A stretch of 63,351 nucleotides of DNA from Anabaena sp. 4-3 (GCF_001597745.1 NZ_LUHJ01000072.1:23797-87147); one strand, 5' to 3'; shown: positions 35,071 to 45,226, counted from the stretch's first letter. Notes: generated from the sequence alone by a model not told the origin. A program made the numbers and translations.

Positions 35071-37641
35071 TCACAAATCGAGTAACTCATCTAGCTGCAA
35101 AGAAGGCAAGTCTGGGGGAACCACAGTCCGCAGCACGGTGACTTTATGACTTTCTTGCTGCGTCACCAGATTGAAAGCGATCGCCTCTATGCGAATTTCT
35201 AAGCAGCCAAAGGGAATAGTCAATTGCATCATCACCTCTACCCCTCCAGATGCACTCTTAACCAAATCTTTCAGCAAGTGAGGTCCATCTAACAACCAGC
35301 GAGTCTGACAATCTTCCACCCATAACTTCACCGCTACTTGTGGTGATACTTCAGGTAGTTCTACTCTCACCCTGACAGCATTACCTGCGATCAACTCTCC
35401 TTCTGGAAGGTAAAGTTGAGGAATTGGTAAAGGCTCGGTGAGTGTTCCCACCATCTCTGGAGAACTAAATACATCTGTAATATCCGTATTTTCCACTTGT
35501 GAGCTATAGCTGTTGCTTACGTCCTCTTCCTCCATATCATCTACAACGATTTCTTCTGCTAACCAAGCTAAAGGAGTTTTAATTTGCTCAACCGGTGGTG
35601 CTTCTGGTGACAATGGCACTAACTCCGAAGATTCAGAAACAATATTTTCTGGCTGTTCATCTTCCAGATTTTCCGGTTCCTGTGCTACCACTGTCTCCAT
35701 CGGCACGCTTGGTATTTCAGCATGATCATTGACTGCCGCATAGGGAAGAGAAACCGCAGGTACTTCATCCTGTATAGTCTGGTTCTCCGGCACATCATGA
35801 GATTGTGTATCTGGTAATTCTGGCAAAGAGTATCCTTGGCTGTGCATCCATTTTCTAATCAGAGGCGATGAGTAAGAAATTGCTGGAATGGGTTGTTGAC
35901 TCACAGCATCATCAATGGATTCCTGATCAGGATTTTCTACCAGTTCTACCTGAGAATTATCACTGACTTCTATGGGTTGTTGGCTGACAATATCATCAGC
36001 AGACTCTCGACTGGAATTATCTGCTAGTTCTACCTGAGAATCATCACTTAATTCTAGAGTGGGTGAAACTTCTAGTTCTGCCACAGCCGGGTTATCTGCT
36101 GATTGTGTATCACCATTGAGAAATTCTGAGGGATGTTCAACCTCAGTTATGGGGAGATTGATCTGTGGTAAGTCTTCAGCCACCTGAACATCCGATGTTT
36201 CAGGCATCGGGCTGGGTAGGCGTTTCAAGTAGGGAAAACTACTGCTGAGTATCTGCCCTCGACGATTTGTAATCACCAGCTGCTCCAAGTTAATCGGAGC
36301 CGGGGTTGTGGTTACTATTGCTTCATCCTGTTCTACAGCATTTGCTAACAGCATTTGTGCGATTAAATCAGCACTAGCCCCATCAGTTTGATTCTCAGGT
36401 AATTTTGGTAGTTGTAACCCACGGGAATCGGCTAATTTCTTAAGTGATAACTTGTCAATTTGCGCTGGTAAGGGCTGGTTAGGAGATGGAGAAATCACAA
36501 GCTGAGATTTTTCTGGTGTCGGAGTTTTGACCAAATTAAACAGTTCTAAATTAATGCTGGTAGTGGCTTCATCCGTTGGTAATGCGAGTGTGCTAGTCTC
36601 GTTTGCTAGTTCTAGGGCGCGAGATTGGGCAGCCGTGACTGCCAGTAATTCTGTGACATCTGCTGTAATAGTAAAGGACTGGCTAGCTAACAGCGTCACT
36701 TCTCCACCTTGAGTCAAAGCCCCACATAAATTAATATCTGCCAAGATTAGCTTCGATTCACAGTCAGCAGGAATATCCAAGACGGAACGAATCGTAAAAG
36801 GTAGAGATTTATCTGTTAAAGTTTGGCGAATTTGGGTGAGGATTTCAGAGCTAAGAGGCGATCGCAGTTCAATGCTCAGTTCTAAAGCGTAAAGATTGTC
36901 TGACAATAAGTCTTGAGCATTCTGGGCATTTGGCTCTAATTCTACACGCCCCTGAATGGTGAGGACATGACCCCAACGAGTAATATAGGTTGCCTTATCC
37001 AGTATCAGTGATAAAGGCAATAATGGTTGTGTAGGTGGAGTATGCTCAACTTTTTCTTCTTCTAGTAAGTTGGCAGAGGTAGGTAAAGCTAAATCAATTA
37101 AATTTTGTAAAATTTGCTCTGCCGTTTCACCTTTAAACCAAACTGGACTGACAGGTTGATCAATTAATGCTTCTTGCCCATGATCTGTAGTTAAAAATTG
37201 GCTGTGTTTGGCAATTAAGAATTCTGAAGAATTAAGTGAAATTGAGGCTACATTCTCCCCTGTATCCGGTTGTCGCTCTGCCCCGTCTACTGACTCAGAC
37301 ATCACTTGTAAATAAACACCAGACTGCCAAGACTTACCTAGCATATCTGACATCAAGTCGCCGGAGCAGCGTAACTCCCATATTCCCGCCTTCAGGTAAG
37401 TAAAGGGAATCACCGCCATTAAGCCGTCGGAGTTAGTGCGTCGCAATTGTTTTTGAACGCGCCGCTTTGGCGGTACTTCTTGAGTTGACAAGTGAATAAC
37501 TCGCACTTCCACATCTGTATTAGGAAGGCTAGAACGAGCTAAAACCCTATATTGTCCTTCCTGAATTTGTGTGTTTGGCGATTCTAAAGCGTACCATGAG
37601 CGATCGCCCTGTTTCTGAATCAGAAATTGCCAGTTTTCCAT
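35071..37641 (-). CDS. Acidic multi-domain protein of unknown function in the ZorAB/tubulin-like cluster
   Basis: An 856-residue soluble protein with no signal peptide. The N-terminal about 115 residues look like a beta-sandwich (MENWQFLIQKQGDRSWYALE, then VLARSSLPNTDVEVRVIHLS). A central acidic, low-complexity part (about 480-750) holds repeats of DNSQVEL and SQQPI. Two copies of a short motif stand out: SRGLQLPKLPE and SQGYSLPELPD. The C-terminal domain (about 775-850, PQLYLPEGELIAGNAVRVRV) is again beta-rich. It is the last gene in the cluster, 182 bases after the ZorB-like gene. It may be an adaptor for the cluster; no family assigned. Confidence 0.6.
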   Translation of the reverse strand: MENWQFLIQKQGDRSWYALESPNTQIQEGQYRVLARSSLPNTDVEVRVIHLSTQEVPPKRRVQKQLRRTNSDGLMAVIPFTYLKAGIWELRCSGDLMSDMLGKSWQSGVYLQVMSESVDGAERQPDTGENVASISLNSSEFLIAKHSQFLTTDHGQEALIDQPVSPVWFKGETAEQILQNLIDLALPTSANLLEEEKVEHTPPTQPLLPLSLILDKATYITRWGHVLTIQGRVELEPNAQNAQDLLSDNLYALELSIELRSPLSSEILTQIRQTLTDKSLPFTIRSVLDIPADCESKLILADINLCGALTQGGEVTLLASQSFTITADVTELLAVTAAQSRALELANETSTLALPTDEATTSINLELFNLVKTPTPEKSQLVISPSPNQPLPAQIDKLSLKKLADSRGLQLPKLPENQTDGASADLIAQMLLANAVEQDEAIVTTTPAPINLEQLVITNRRGQILSSSFPYLKRLPSPMPETSDVQVAEDLPQINLPITEVEHPSEFLNGDTQSADNPAVAELEVSPTLELSDDSQVELADNSSRESADDIVSQQPIEVSDNSQVELVENPDQESIDDAVSQQPIPAISYSSPLIRKWMHSQGYSLPELPDTQSHDVPENQTIQDEVPAVSLPYAAVNDHAEIPSVPMETVVAQEPENLEDEQPENIVSESSELVPLSPEAPPVEQIKTPLAWLAEEIVVDDMEEEDVSNSYSSQVENTDITDVFSSPEMVGTLTEPLPIPQLYLPEGELIAGNAVRVRVELPEVSPQVAVKLWVEDCQTRWLLDGPHLLKDLVKSASGGVEVMMQLTIPFGCLEIRIEAIAFNLVTQQESHKVTVLRTVVPPDLPSLQLDELLDL

Positions 37642-37823
37642 TGTAAATGATGCCCAGACCGAAGAGCAGCTGAGTAATATTTTGCATTATCTTGCTTGCC
37701 AGTTTACCTCAGCAATATCTAATTGCATGATTTTCATGTCATGTTTTTATTCAGACACGATAAATCAGAGTTTTGGTAGATACCAAGGCTTGTTGAGATG
37801 GCATACGTCAAGTTAGTAGTTGG

Positions 37824-38492
37824 TTACTTGACTTCTCGCACTTCACCCAGGCGTGTGAAGCGAATTTCAATTCTTCGGCGTGTGACATCATTTTGACGAG
37901 CGATCGCCGCCAATTCCCCACTTGGTAAAATCAACTGCGCCGCAGAGTAGGCGCGAAACTTCAACCCCTTTAGCCTTCCTTGTTGAGTTTGCAAATTACG
38001 TAGCACCTGAACTACTGCTAAAGCACGCATCAAGCCTAAATCAGCATTAGAACCAGCTTGAAGATTAGCAATGGGTAGTTGACCAATCACTACTTTTTCT
38101 AAATTCACGTCTAAGTTACTGACAACCTGACCATTTGGCTGTCCATCAGTATGACCAATCACTTCCACAACATTAATTTTATATTGTTGTGTTGTCTTTT
38201 CTATCTCTGGAACTATTTTTCTGACAATATAATTAAACATTGCTGGCGGAATTTCTGCACTACCAGAATTAAACCGATAAGCACCTTCGTCTTTAATCTC
38301 AATAATTGGCGGAACCTGATTATTTTTGATATTCTCTTGGAATATTTGTTGTGATATTGATGATGTAACAATAGTCAGCAATAAAAACAAAATCAATATC
38401 AAAAAAGCATTAGACATTAAATCTGTAAACGCCGGCCAAATATTCAACTCCTCATAATCTTCTCTATGCTTTAACCGACGAGCCATAGTCAT
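37824..38492 (-). CDS. ZorB/MotB-like protein with OmpA-type C-terminus
   Basis: A 222-residue protein. One transmembrane helix (about 25-46) is preceded by the possible ion-binding aspartate D24 in AFTDLMSNAF. An OmpA-like peptidoglycan-binding domain follows, with VIGHTDGQPNG (112-121), FRAYSAAQLILPSGE and the signature NDVTRRRIEIRF (201-212). With the ZorA-like gene 24 bases upstream, it should form a proton- or sodium-driven stator-like complex. Confidence 0.82.
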   Translation of the reverse strand: MTMARRLKHREDYEELNIWPAFTDLMSNAFLILILFLLLTIVTSSISQQIFQENIKNNQVPPIIEIKDEGAYRFNSGSAEIPPAMFNYIVRKIVPEIEKTTQQYKINVVEVIGHTDGQPNGQVVSNLDVNLEKVVIGQLPIANLQAGSNADLGLMRALAVVQVLRNLQTQQGRLKGLKFRAYSAAQLILPSGELAAIARQNDVTRRRIEIRFTRLGEVREVK

Positions 38493-38516
38493 CCCAGGAT
38501 TTTTAGATCAAAAATT

Positions 38517-40130
38517 TTATTCTGCGGGAAATGCTTTTAAAAAAGCTTCTTCATCTTTCATGTTTATCACATTTTTATCCTGACTGCTTGAATTAGCATC
38601 TTGATAATTTATATTAGTTACTTTCTTGATACCTTTTGCTAAAGTTTCGCCAAATTTATGATATTCCTGAATTAATTTGCTATTATCTGTGTGGATTGAC
38701 TGCATTTCTATAATTAAGCTTTCTAGCTTCATGCTGATTTGATTCGCCAAAACTTCAATGTTATTTGCCACATTCTGCAAATTCTGACTATTACCATCCA
38801 TCTTATTAGATACATCAGCCAAAGATAAATTTACTTTTCCTGTATATTGATTGATAGAATTTATTAATTCCTTTAAACTCACTTCAACAACATTCAAACT
38901 ATCAGCTTTATCTATAATTCTTTGTTCTAATTTGTCTAGCTGATTAATCGCTTGAGAAAATCCATTCACCCCTTGCTTGATTTGGGGGATGATTTTCTCC
39001 AGATTGCTTTGATTAGACTTATTTAACGCGAATACTTCTAAGGAAGTTTGAGTCAGATTTTTAATATCTCCTCCTAATCTAATCAATTCTTGATTACAAA
39101 CCTGTACCTCTTGCAATACTGTGGCAAACGATGTAACTGTATCAGCTAAACTTGCAGCCGATGCTGAAAATTTTGATTGTGTTCTACTCAAATCTGCTGT
39201 AGCTGCTGACAACTTTTGGGGAAATTTACTTTTTTCAAAAATTTCAGCAGACTGTTTAAATATCTGAGATTTTTCATTGAGTTCAGCAATTGTCTGTTTA
39301 AATTCATCTGCTGCTTTGGATATAGTACCAGCAGCATGATAAAAACTCTCATAGACTTGCTTGGCTAACTTAACAGTTTCTTGGTTTCCTTGAGAAATTT
39401 GTTCAGCTACTTTTCCAATAGATTGTTCTACTGCATCCCTGACTGTAGTACCAAATCTAGTTAAAAATTCATCCTGCTGTTTTACCATTCTATTAACGAT
39501 TTTATCTAGACGAGTATCACCCTGTACTTCAGGTTGATAAACGTTATCTAGGTAATCTTCTAAAGAACTTAACAGTCTGTATTTAACAAAGGTAGTATTT
39601 TTCAACCAGTTAAATAATGTCAGTATTGCACTGAATACAAGTCCAATCAAACTGGTTGTAAAAGCAATACTCATACCTTCCAATGGTTTTTGTAGCTGCG
39701 CTACTAACTCATTAATATTGCTGGCATTGGTTTGATTGATTGTTTGACTCAGTGCTGATAGATTTATTGTAATCCCTAAAAACGTACCCAGTAAGCCAAA
39801 AGATAACAGCAAATTCGGCAGAATTCGACAGAAATAATCAATCTGTTCACAGGTGAATAACCAAACCTTTTCTCGACTGTAAATTTGGTCTACTAATGCT
39901 GCTGTGTTCACCTGTTCTAACTCTTTACTAGCCAGCTTAAACCTGTATTTTATTTCCTCTAATATTTTTTTCTGTTCTCCGGGTGATTTTCTATCAATTA
40001 AGCGTCTGACACTCTCCTCTAAAGATAACAGATGTTGATAGAGTGCTAGGCGGAGAATAATAGTACCGATAGATGGGATGACGACGAGTACAAAAGTGAA
40101 GAAAATTAAATAAGGTGGGATTGATGGCAT
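38517..40130 (-). CDS. ZorA/MotA-ExbB-like channel protein with long cytoplasmic tail
   Basis: A 537-residue protein with three transmembrane helices (about 6-28, 102-124 and 155-175). The central one reads LPNLLLSFGLLGTFLGITIN, the proton-channel signature, and LEGMSIAFTTSLIGLVFSA follows. The remaining about 360 residues form a helical/coiled-coil tail, as in ZorA of Zorya anti-phage systems. It lies 53 bases after the tubulin-like gene and 24 bases before the ZorB-like gene. Zorya nuclease/helicase partners ZorC-E are not present. Confidence 0.8.
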   Translation of the reverse strand: MPSIPPYLIFFTFVLVVIPSIGTIILRLALYQHLLSLEESVRRLIDRKSPGEQKKILEEIKYRFKLASKELEQVNTAALVDQIYSREKVWLFTCEQIDYFCRILPNLLLSFGLLGTFLGITINLSALSQTINQTNASNINELVAQLQKPLEGMSIAFTTSLIGLVFSAILTLFNWLKNTTFVKYRLLSSLEDYLDNVYQPEVQGDTRLDKIVNRMVKQQDEFLTRFGTTVRDAVEQSIGKVAEQISQGNQETVKLAKQVYESFYHAAGTISKAADEFKQTIAELNEKSQIFKQSAEIFEKSKFPQKLSAATADLSRTQSKFSASAASLADTVTSFATVLQEVQVCNQELIRLGGDIKNLTQTSLEVFALNKSNQSNLEKIIPQIKQGVNGFSQAINQLDKLEQRIIDKADSLNVVEVSLKELINSINQYTGKVNLSLADVSNKMDGNSQNLQNVANNIEVLANQISMKLESLIIEMQSIHTDNSKLIQEYHKFGETLAKGIKKVTNINYQDANSSSQDKNVINMKDEEAFLKAFPAE

Positions 40131-40183
40131 GAAAGTAATTGGTGTGTGAGGATATATTTAAGAGATATTGGGGGATGCTAATT

Positions 40184-43100
40184 CTAAAGAGGATATTTAG
40201 CAAAAATTCTTTGTTTTTCCCGTTCGTATTCCTCTTCATTCAGGAAACCTTCTGCTAAATCTTGTTTTAACTGCTCCAATTCTAAACGTCGTTTGGTTCT
40301 ATTATCATTACCATTTACATTGACAGGTGCATCAATAACTATTTCTCCACTCAGCACTTTTTGATTTAATGTATCGCTAGTTGGTGCAAAAGTAGGAGTT
40401 TGGAAGGTTCTAAATTTCTCATTCATTTTTCTCCGAAACCGATTAATAATTCCTTCTTTAGCGGTAGGATCTGTAGTGTCGGAAGTCCCCACTACGGCGA
40501 GTTTATAAGCATAGTTAGGACTATCTGGGGGTAAATTATCTACTGCTTGTACAAATTGACGTAGTTTTGGTAAATATTTATTTTCCCAGAGTTGAGGTTG
40601 TGCAGCTATTGTGTTAATTTCTTGGTCTAAAAGCTGTTGCAATGCTGCTGTCATGTCACTGCGGTTAGCGAGTTCTTCTAAAGCTTGATTCCACTCAGGA
40701 CTCAATGCGGCAGTGTTGTAAGTATCTCGCAAGGAATCATAATATTGAAATTCCAATTGCTGATTTTGTGGGTTTTCTGTCAGTAACCCAAACGCTAAAC
40801 AAGGATAGAAGATATCTTCTAGTTTTTCCAGTGCGATCGCATCCGGTGGAATAATATCAGGGAATGTAACCCGATAATCGTTATGTAAAAAAGCTGTAGC
40901 AGAATTCTGTTCTCTCAAGTAAGGGTTTCTCATTCTATCTAAACCACCAATTAGTCTCAAAGGAAACCCAGCATATTCATTAACAATTAAAATTTCGTCT
41001 TCTGCTTGTGTCGGTTTTAAAACAGTTGCATCAACTCCCAACTCTTGTTCTAATAAATTTTTAAACTGTTGTACTTCTAACTCATCTGTATTTTTAAACC
41101 CAATTAACTTACTACTTTTAGCGGGATCTTCCCGGAAATAAGGATCAGCTAAAGTCAGTCTGAGCAAAGGTTTAGCTTCTTGCATCACTTGTGCTAACCG
41201 AGTCGAACGCGCTGCTAAAGGATACTTCTGCATAAACCGCTTAATCACAGAATTAACTATATTGATGACACGCGCAGCAAATAACTTGTCAACATTACGA
41301 TTAATTTCTTTTTGCAACTGTTCTTGTGTGGTGCGTTCTTTATCTATAAAAATTGCTAAAGATTGACCTCTACCAGTTGGTTCTGTAATTTCACCACTTA
41401 CTAAAACTAACTGTCCGCGAAAACCATCTTCTGGTAACATTGTTTGATAACAACGTTCAATATCTTCACTATCAAAGATAGCTTCGCCACTCATTTCATC
41501 AAAATTTAATTGTCTTAAGTCGCCGTCTTGCTTCTCATAGCTAGTTTGTAAATCTTCCACTAATCTGCTAAAAGCAGTCACTTGATTACTTCTCTCTTGA
41601 ATATGCTTTTGTAATTCATTGACAATTTTCAATGCTTCCTGACAGACTGTAAAATCAAAGTTGTGCTGAATAGTTTTGCATACTTCCTGCACTACTCTTT
41701 TAGCTTCCGCTTGTACTGGTGTATTCTTATTGTTAAAGAAAGGAAGACTGGCTTTATTCTCAATATCTTCTATTGTTTGTTCAGCATCCCGCCATTTTCT
41801 TTCAATATCTTCCCAGCGTTTCATCCCATTAAAATCAGTAATAGCTTCTTGCAAATTACCTTGATAATTATTCAACTCATGTTGCAAAGCGTCTAGCCAA
41901 TCCCGACAACTTTTGATCGAAAAGTTCAAATCGCTGGGTGTAAGCAACTGAATTATATAATCATCAATATTATGTTTTAGTTCTTTAGCGGTGTTTGGAG
42001 AAGTCTGTAAAACTTTTGTGAGCCAAATTCCTCTGGTACTTTCTGTTTCCCCTGGTTGAAATTTACGGAATTGCTCCCGAAATTCTCTTGGTAACTGTTG
42101 GCGAATGCCATAACGAGCATCTTTATTTTGACAATCAGAAATTGAACGTTCTAATTTACTTCTCCAGGTGTTGATAGTATTACTAAAATTTTTATTGGCT
42201 TCTTCTACTGACTCTGATATTTTGGTTCTGAAGCAATCTTTATTAATTAGGTCATTTTGCCAATTATATTGGATTAAAAATTGCTCTAATAATTTGAGAG
42301 GGTCTGGACTTTGACCCTTACCATATAACCAAAATTTTACCAGAGATAAACTCACCTGCATTAAGGCTATTTGTACAATAGTGTCACGAGGGAAATAAAT
42401 AGCCGCTAACCCAAATGTTAAATATCGTTGTACATTAGGACGTGGGTGTTTATCCCACTGAATTATGTGTTGCAGAAAATTATCTCTATTTCCTTTAATT
42501 ACAGGTGATAACTCGCCAGAAAAATCTAAAGCAATCTTATGAGCAATAACATTACATAATTTACCTTGTTCAAGTATTTGATATTCGCCACCTGTTTGAT
42601 GCGAAACTAAATAAGTATAGTCAAATGGCGGACGCTTTTCTTGAATAAATACTAAATTTTGAATATCATAAAAAGCTGCAAATTGTGTACTGGGATTACT
42701 GTAATAATCTAATTCTTTGAGAGCCGCATAAGTATTGGCACTCATATTAGGAGTATTGCCATATAATTCAGGACTAATTACTAAATAGCTGACAATCTGA
42801 GTTTCTTGTTCTTGATAAAGATGTCTCAGGCTATAAGCAATATCCAAAAACATCCCGCTTCCTGTACCGCCACATAAAGAACCAATGACGAAAATATTTA
42901 AACCAGATGCGACTCTGATACCTTTTCTGAGTAATAAAGAATCATGTCCTCTGGTAAGTCTTTCTGCGGTTTCAATCGCTGTTTTTATCTTTTGATAGTT
43001 ATGAAAAAAAGCTAGTCTACCTACAGGTCTAATTCCTTTTGCACCTTCTTCAACTGCTTTAATATTTCGCAATAGTTGGGGAGGAAACCATCTAGCAATA

Positions 43101-43447
43101 TGCTCATAGGGGCCATAACGAGTATATTCAGAACGCCGTTCTAGTCCTTCCACAAACATTGTGACTTCTTTGGAGGACATAGTGGCACTAACTTTTTCTG
43201 CTTCGCGGAAACTTAGGTCAACACCGTGATAGGTACTACCTGTACGAATACCAGCTACTTGTGTTGCGGCTTTATCAGTGTCGATATGCACAAAACTCAC
43301 AATTGGCAGATTATTTAAATCTCCATAGCGGTCAACAATTAGCCGCCTAATTCGCATTAAAACATCCCTTCCAGTACCACCCAAACCAATACAAATTGTG
43401 CGGTTAATACCTCGATATTGTAGGTCATTGACAGTTGCTTGGCTCAT
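40184..43447 (-). CDS. Tubulin-like GTPase domain protein with C-terminal SHOCT domain
   Basis: A giant protein of about 1,087 residues from the ATG at 43447 (AAGG about 8 bases upstream), or three codons more from a GTG. The N-terminal domain has the tubulin/FtsZ phosphate-loop pattern GLGGTGR (25-31 in the GTG-start count) and GGTGSG (196-201) in a NIFVIGSLCGGTGSGMFLDI segment, as in the prokaryotic tubulin-like (Tubulin_2) group. A large helical middle follows. The end (about 1057-1088, LEQLKQDLAEGFLNEEEYER) is a SHOCT domain. It lies between the VWA gene and the ZorA-like gene. Confidence 0.78.
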   Translation of the reverse strand: MSQATVNDLQYRGINRTICIGLGGTGRDVLMRIRRLIVDRYGDLNNLPIVSFVHIDTDKAATQVAGIRTGSTYHGVDLSFREAEKVSATMSSKEVTMFVEGLERRSEYTRYGPYEHIARWFPPQLLRNIKAVEEGAKGIRPVGRLAFFHNYQKIKTAIETAERLTRGHDSLLLRKGIRVASGLNIFVIGSLCGGTGSGMFLDIAYSLRHLYQEQETQIVSYLVISPELYGNTPNMSANTYAALKELDYYSNPSTQFAAFYDIQNLVFIQEKRPPFDYTYLVSHQTGGEYQILEQGKLCNVIAHKIALDFSGELSPVIKGNRDNFLQHIIQWDKHPRPNVQRYLTFGLAAIYFPRDTIVQIALMQVSLSLVKFWLYGKGQSPDPLKLLEQFLIQYNWQNDLINKDCFRTKISESVEEANKNFSNTINTWRSKLERSISDCQNKDARYGIRQQLPREFREQFRKFQPGETESTRGIWLTKVLQTSPNTAKELKHNIDDYIIQLLTPSDLNFSIKSCRDWLDALQHELNNYQGNLQEAITDFNGMKRWEDIERKWRDAEQTIEDIENKASLPFFNNKNTPVQAEAKRVVQEVCKTIQHNFDFTVCQEALKIVNELQKHIQERSNQVTAFSRLVEDLQTSYEKQDGDLRQLNFDEMSGEAIFDSEDIERCYQTMLPEDGFRGQLVLVSGEITEPTGRGQSLAIFIDKERTTQEQLQKEINRNVDKLFAARVINIVNSVIKRFMQKYPLAARSTRLAQVMQEAKPLLRLTLADPYFREDPAKSSKLIGFKNTDELEVQQFKNLLEQELGVDATVLKPTQAEDEILIVNEYAGFPLRLIGGLDRMRNPYLREQNSATAFLHNDYRVTFPDIIPPDAIALEKLEDIFYPCLAFGLLTENPQNQQLEFQYYDSLRDTYNTAALSPEWNQALEELANRSDMTAALQQLLDQEINTIAAQPQLWENKYLPKLRQFVQAVDNLPPDSPNYAYKLAVVGTSDTTDPTAKEGIINRFRRKMNEKFRTFQTPTFAPTSDTLNQKVLSGEIVIDAPVNVNGNDNRTKRRLELEQLKQDLAEGFLNEEEYEREKQRIFAKYPL

Positions 43448-43464
43448 TTGATGCACCTTGTTTG

Positions 43465-44610
43465 CTATTTTTTGACTTGAATATTTATCTCGTAGTCACG
43501 CTTACGATTATCTGGACAATTTAACCGAAACCGAGAACTAGATATCAGAGTACGTGAGGTAATTTCTCTACCTTGATAATATATAGGGGCGGAATTAGTT
43601 GGTACTAAATAAAGCTTTTCTCCTTTACGTTCTAAATATGCTCTGACTTCTACACCAGGACAATCAATAGAATCTACACAAGTAGAGTCATATTCACCAA
43701 TAGCAATGCGTTTTTTAGGAGGTAATCGGCATTTTTGGTCTTCTGGTTTTGCTGTGGCTTCAAAATCTACGCTTAACTCCCATGTTTTCTGTAATCGATA
43801 AATTTTTACAGCAGCTAAAAATGCACTAATTAATGTTACTAATGCAATTAATCCTGGTAGCCATAATTGTTTAGTTAGATAAGGATTAACTAAACAAGTT
43901 TTTTCACCACCTGGTGCTGGGGTACAAAATTCTTGTACAGTAGGAGCAATATCTACAACCGTGAGTTTATATTGTTTATTTTGCTTAGTTGTAATTAACT
44001 GCGATCGCTCCTTAATTGGTAAAGCCTTTAACCAAGCTTGTCGCTGTTTACTTCCTGGAGAGTCGGCAATGCGAAAAGGACTCTCAGCCGGGGTTTCAAT
44101 CCAAACTTGAGAAGTAATTCCTGGTTGGGTAAATAAAGGTGCGTCAGTAATCCACACTACTGACTGCGCCTTAATTGGTTGCTGCTTTTGCAGACGATTT
44201 TGATTAATTTGAGCAATACCTTGATAAATCTTTAACTCGGCTTGCTGAATATCTGTGCCATAGCGATTGGGGTCAGAAACAAAAGGTATTTTTGCTAAGA
44301 TTTTGTCAATATTTTCTTGATTTTTACTATTAAAATATATGGGTGTTCCCAATTGATTGCTATCTGATGTCACCTCGTTTAAATTGACATCCCTAGCAAA
44401 AGGAACAACGTAAACTAAATCTCCCGGTTTGAGGCTATCTTCTACTATCTGACGTAAGCGGATACGACCTTCATCATTCAATCCCACACTTTCGGTCATA
44501 TCTATCGCCAAGACAACATCTCTTCCGCCAGCCAAAGCGGAAATTAATTCTAAACCGAGTTTTTGTGTAGATGTAAGCGGTTGTCCAGGAACAATTCGTG
44601 TGATTGTCAC
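43465..44610 (-). CDS. VWA domain membrane protein
   Basis: A 381-residue protein. The von Willebrand A domain (about 30-210) has the metal-ion-dependent adhesion site DMTES (D37, T39, S41) and DLVYVVPFARD. A transmembrane helix (about 250-278, LWLPGLIALVTLISAFLAAV) and a cytosolic C-terminal domain follow. The helix and the first gene position suggest it is the membrane sensor or anchor of the cluster. The next gene starts after 17 bases (8 if the GTG is used). Confidence 0.78.
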   Translation of the reverse strand: MTITRIVPGQPLTSTQKLGLELISALAGGRDVVLAIDMTESVGLNDEGRIRLRQIVEDSLKPGDLVYVVPFARDVNLNEVTSDSNQLGTPIYFNSKNQENIDKILAKIPFVSDPNRYGTDIQQAELKIYQGIAQINQNRLQKQQPIKAQSVVWITDAPLFTQPGITSQVWIETPAESPFRIADSPGSKQRQAWLKALPIKERSQLITTKQNKQYKLTVVDIAPTVQEFCTPAPGGEKTCLVNPYLTKQLWLPGLIALVTLISAFLAAVKIYRLQKTWELSVDFEATAKPEDQKCRLPPKKRIAIGEYDSTCVDSIDCPGVEVRAYLERKGEKLYLVPTNSAPIYYQGREITSRTLISSSRFRLNCPDNRKRDYEINIQVKK

Positions 44611-44980
44611 AAGTAAGGCAGCCTATCAATTAACAGGATTAGATACGCATAGATACCCGATTAAGTAAATTTTAAAATATAATTCTTAAATTAAATTAGT
44701 TTTATTTCAACTTATTTAATGATTTTTTATAAAAATCAGTATTTTTTAACTTATTAAGTTAAGAAAATTTTATTACATAGGGATTTTACCTGAGAATCTA
44801 CGTTAAAATCAAGTATTTATTATAACTGAGCATTTTAGACATGGGTTTAAAGAAATGTAAATTTAACAAATTGTCTGAGCATATTAAATTCCCCCAACAG
44901 CTATTTTAAAAAGCACTGCTGGGGTAAAAATAATATGGCATTTAAGTTAACTCAGCTTCAGTTTGATTGCACTCAATTCC
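44611..44980. other. AT-rich gap; upstream of the VWA cluster
   Basis: No gene. CCCCAACAG (44892) pairs with CTGCTGGGG (44916-44924), probably a weak terminator of the 45229-44981 gene pair. The left part should hold the promoter of the VWA/tubulin-like operon. Confidence 0.5.
44892..44924 (-). terminator. Possible terminator after the lipoprotein/81-residue gene pair
   Basis: CCCCAACAG and CTGCTGGGG form a 9-bp stem with one mismatch; the T-run on the minus side is weak. 57 bases past the stop at 44981. Confidence 0.4.
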
Positions 44981-45226
44981 TCAGCAACCATAGCGTTGTT
45001 GATAGTAAGCTAAAATTTCCTGAACACGTTGCCGACTCTCAGAATTAGAGTTAGCAGCCCAAGAAATAGACAAGCCTCCTATTTGACTTTGATAGTAATC
45101 AAAATGTGGAGAGGATTGGGGCATTAACTCCACTGCCACCCCCTCAACTTGACGCAGATGAGCAGCTATCTCTCGATATACTGCTAACGGTAAACCAGGA
45201 AATTCAATTTTTTCTGTCGTCTCCAT
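44981..45226 (-). CDS. Small conserved-looking protein of unknown function
   Basis: An 81-residue soluble protein (METTEKIEFPGLPLAVYREI, then AAHLRQVEGVAVELMPQ). It starts 2 bases after the lipoprotein gene ends, so they are co-transcribed. It has an alpha/beta pattern and no known motif. Its small size leaves some doubt. Confidence 0.6.
   Translation of the reverse strand: METTEKIEFPGLPLAVYREIAAHLRQVEGVAVELMPQSSPHFDYYQSQIGGLSISWAANSNSESRQRVQEILAYYQQRYGC

Noticed and set aside
38517-44610. Calling the cluster a canonical Zorya system
   Set aside because: ZorA/ZorB-like genes are present but no ZorC, ZorD or ZorE type gene is in the neighbourhood, so only the motor part is shared.
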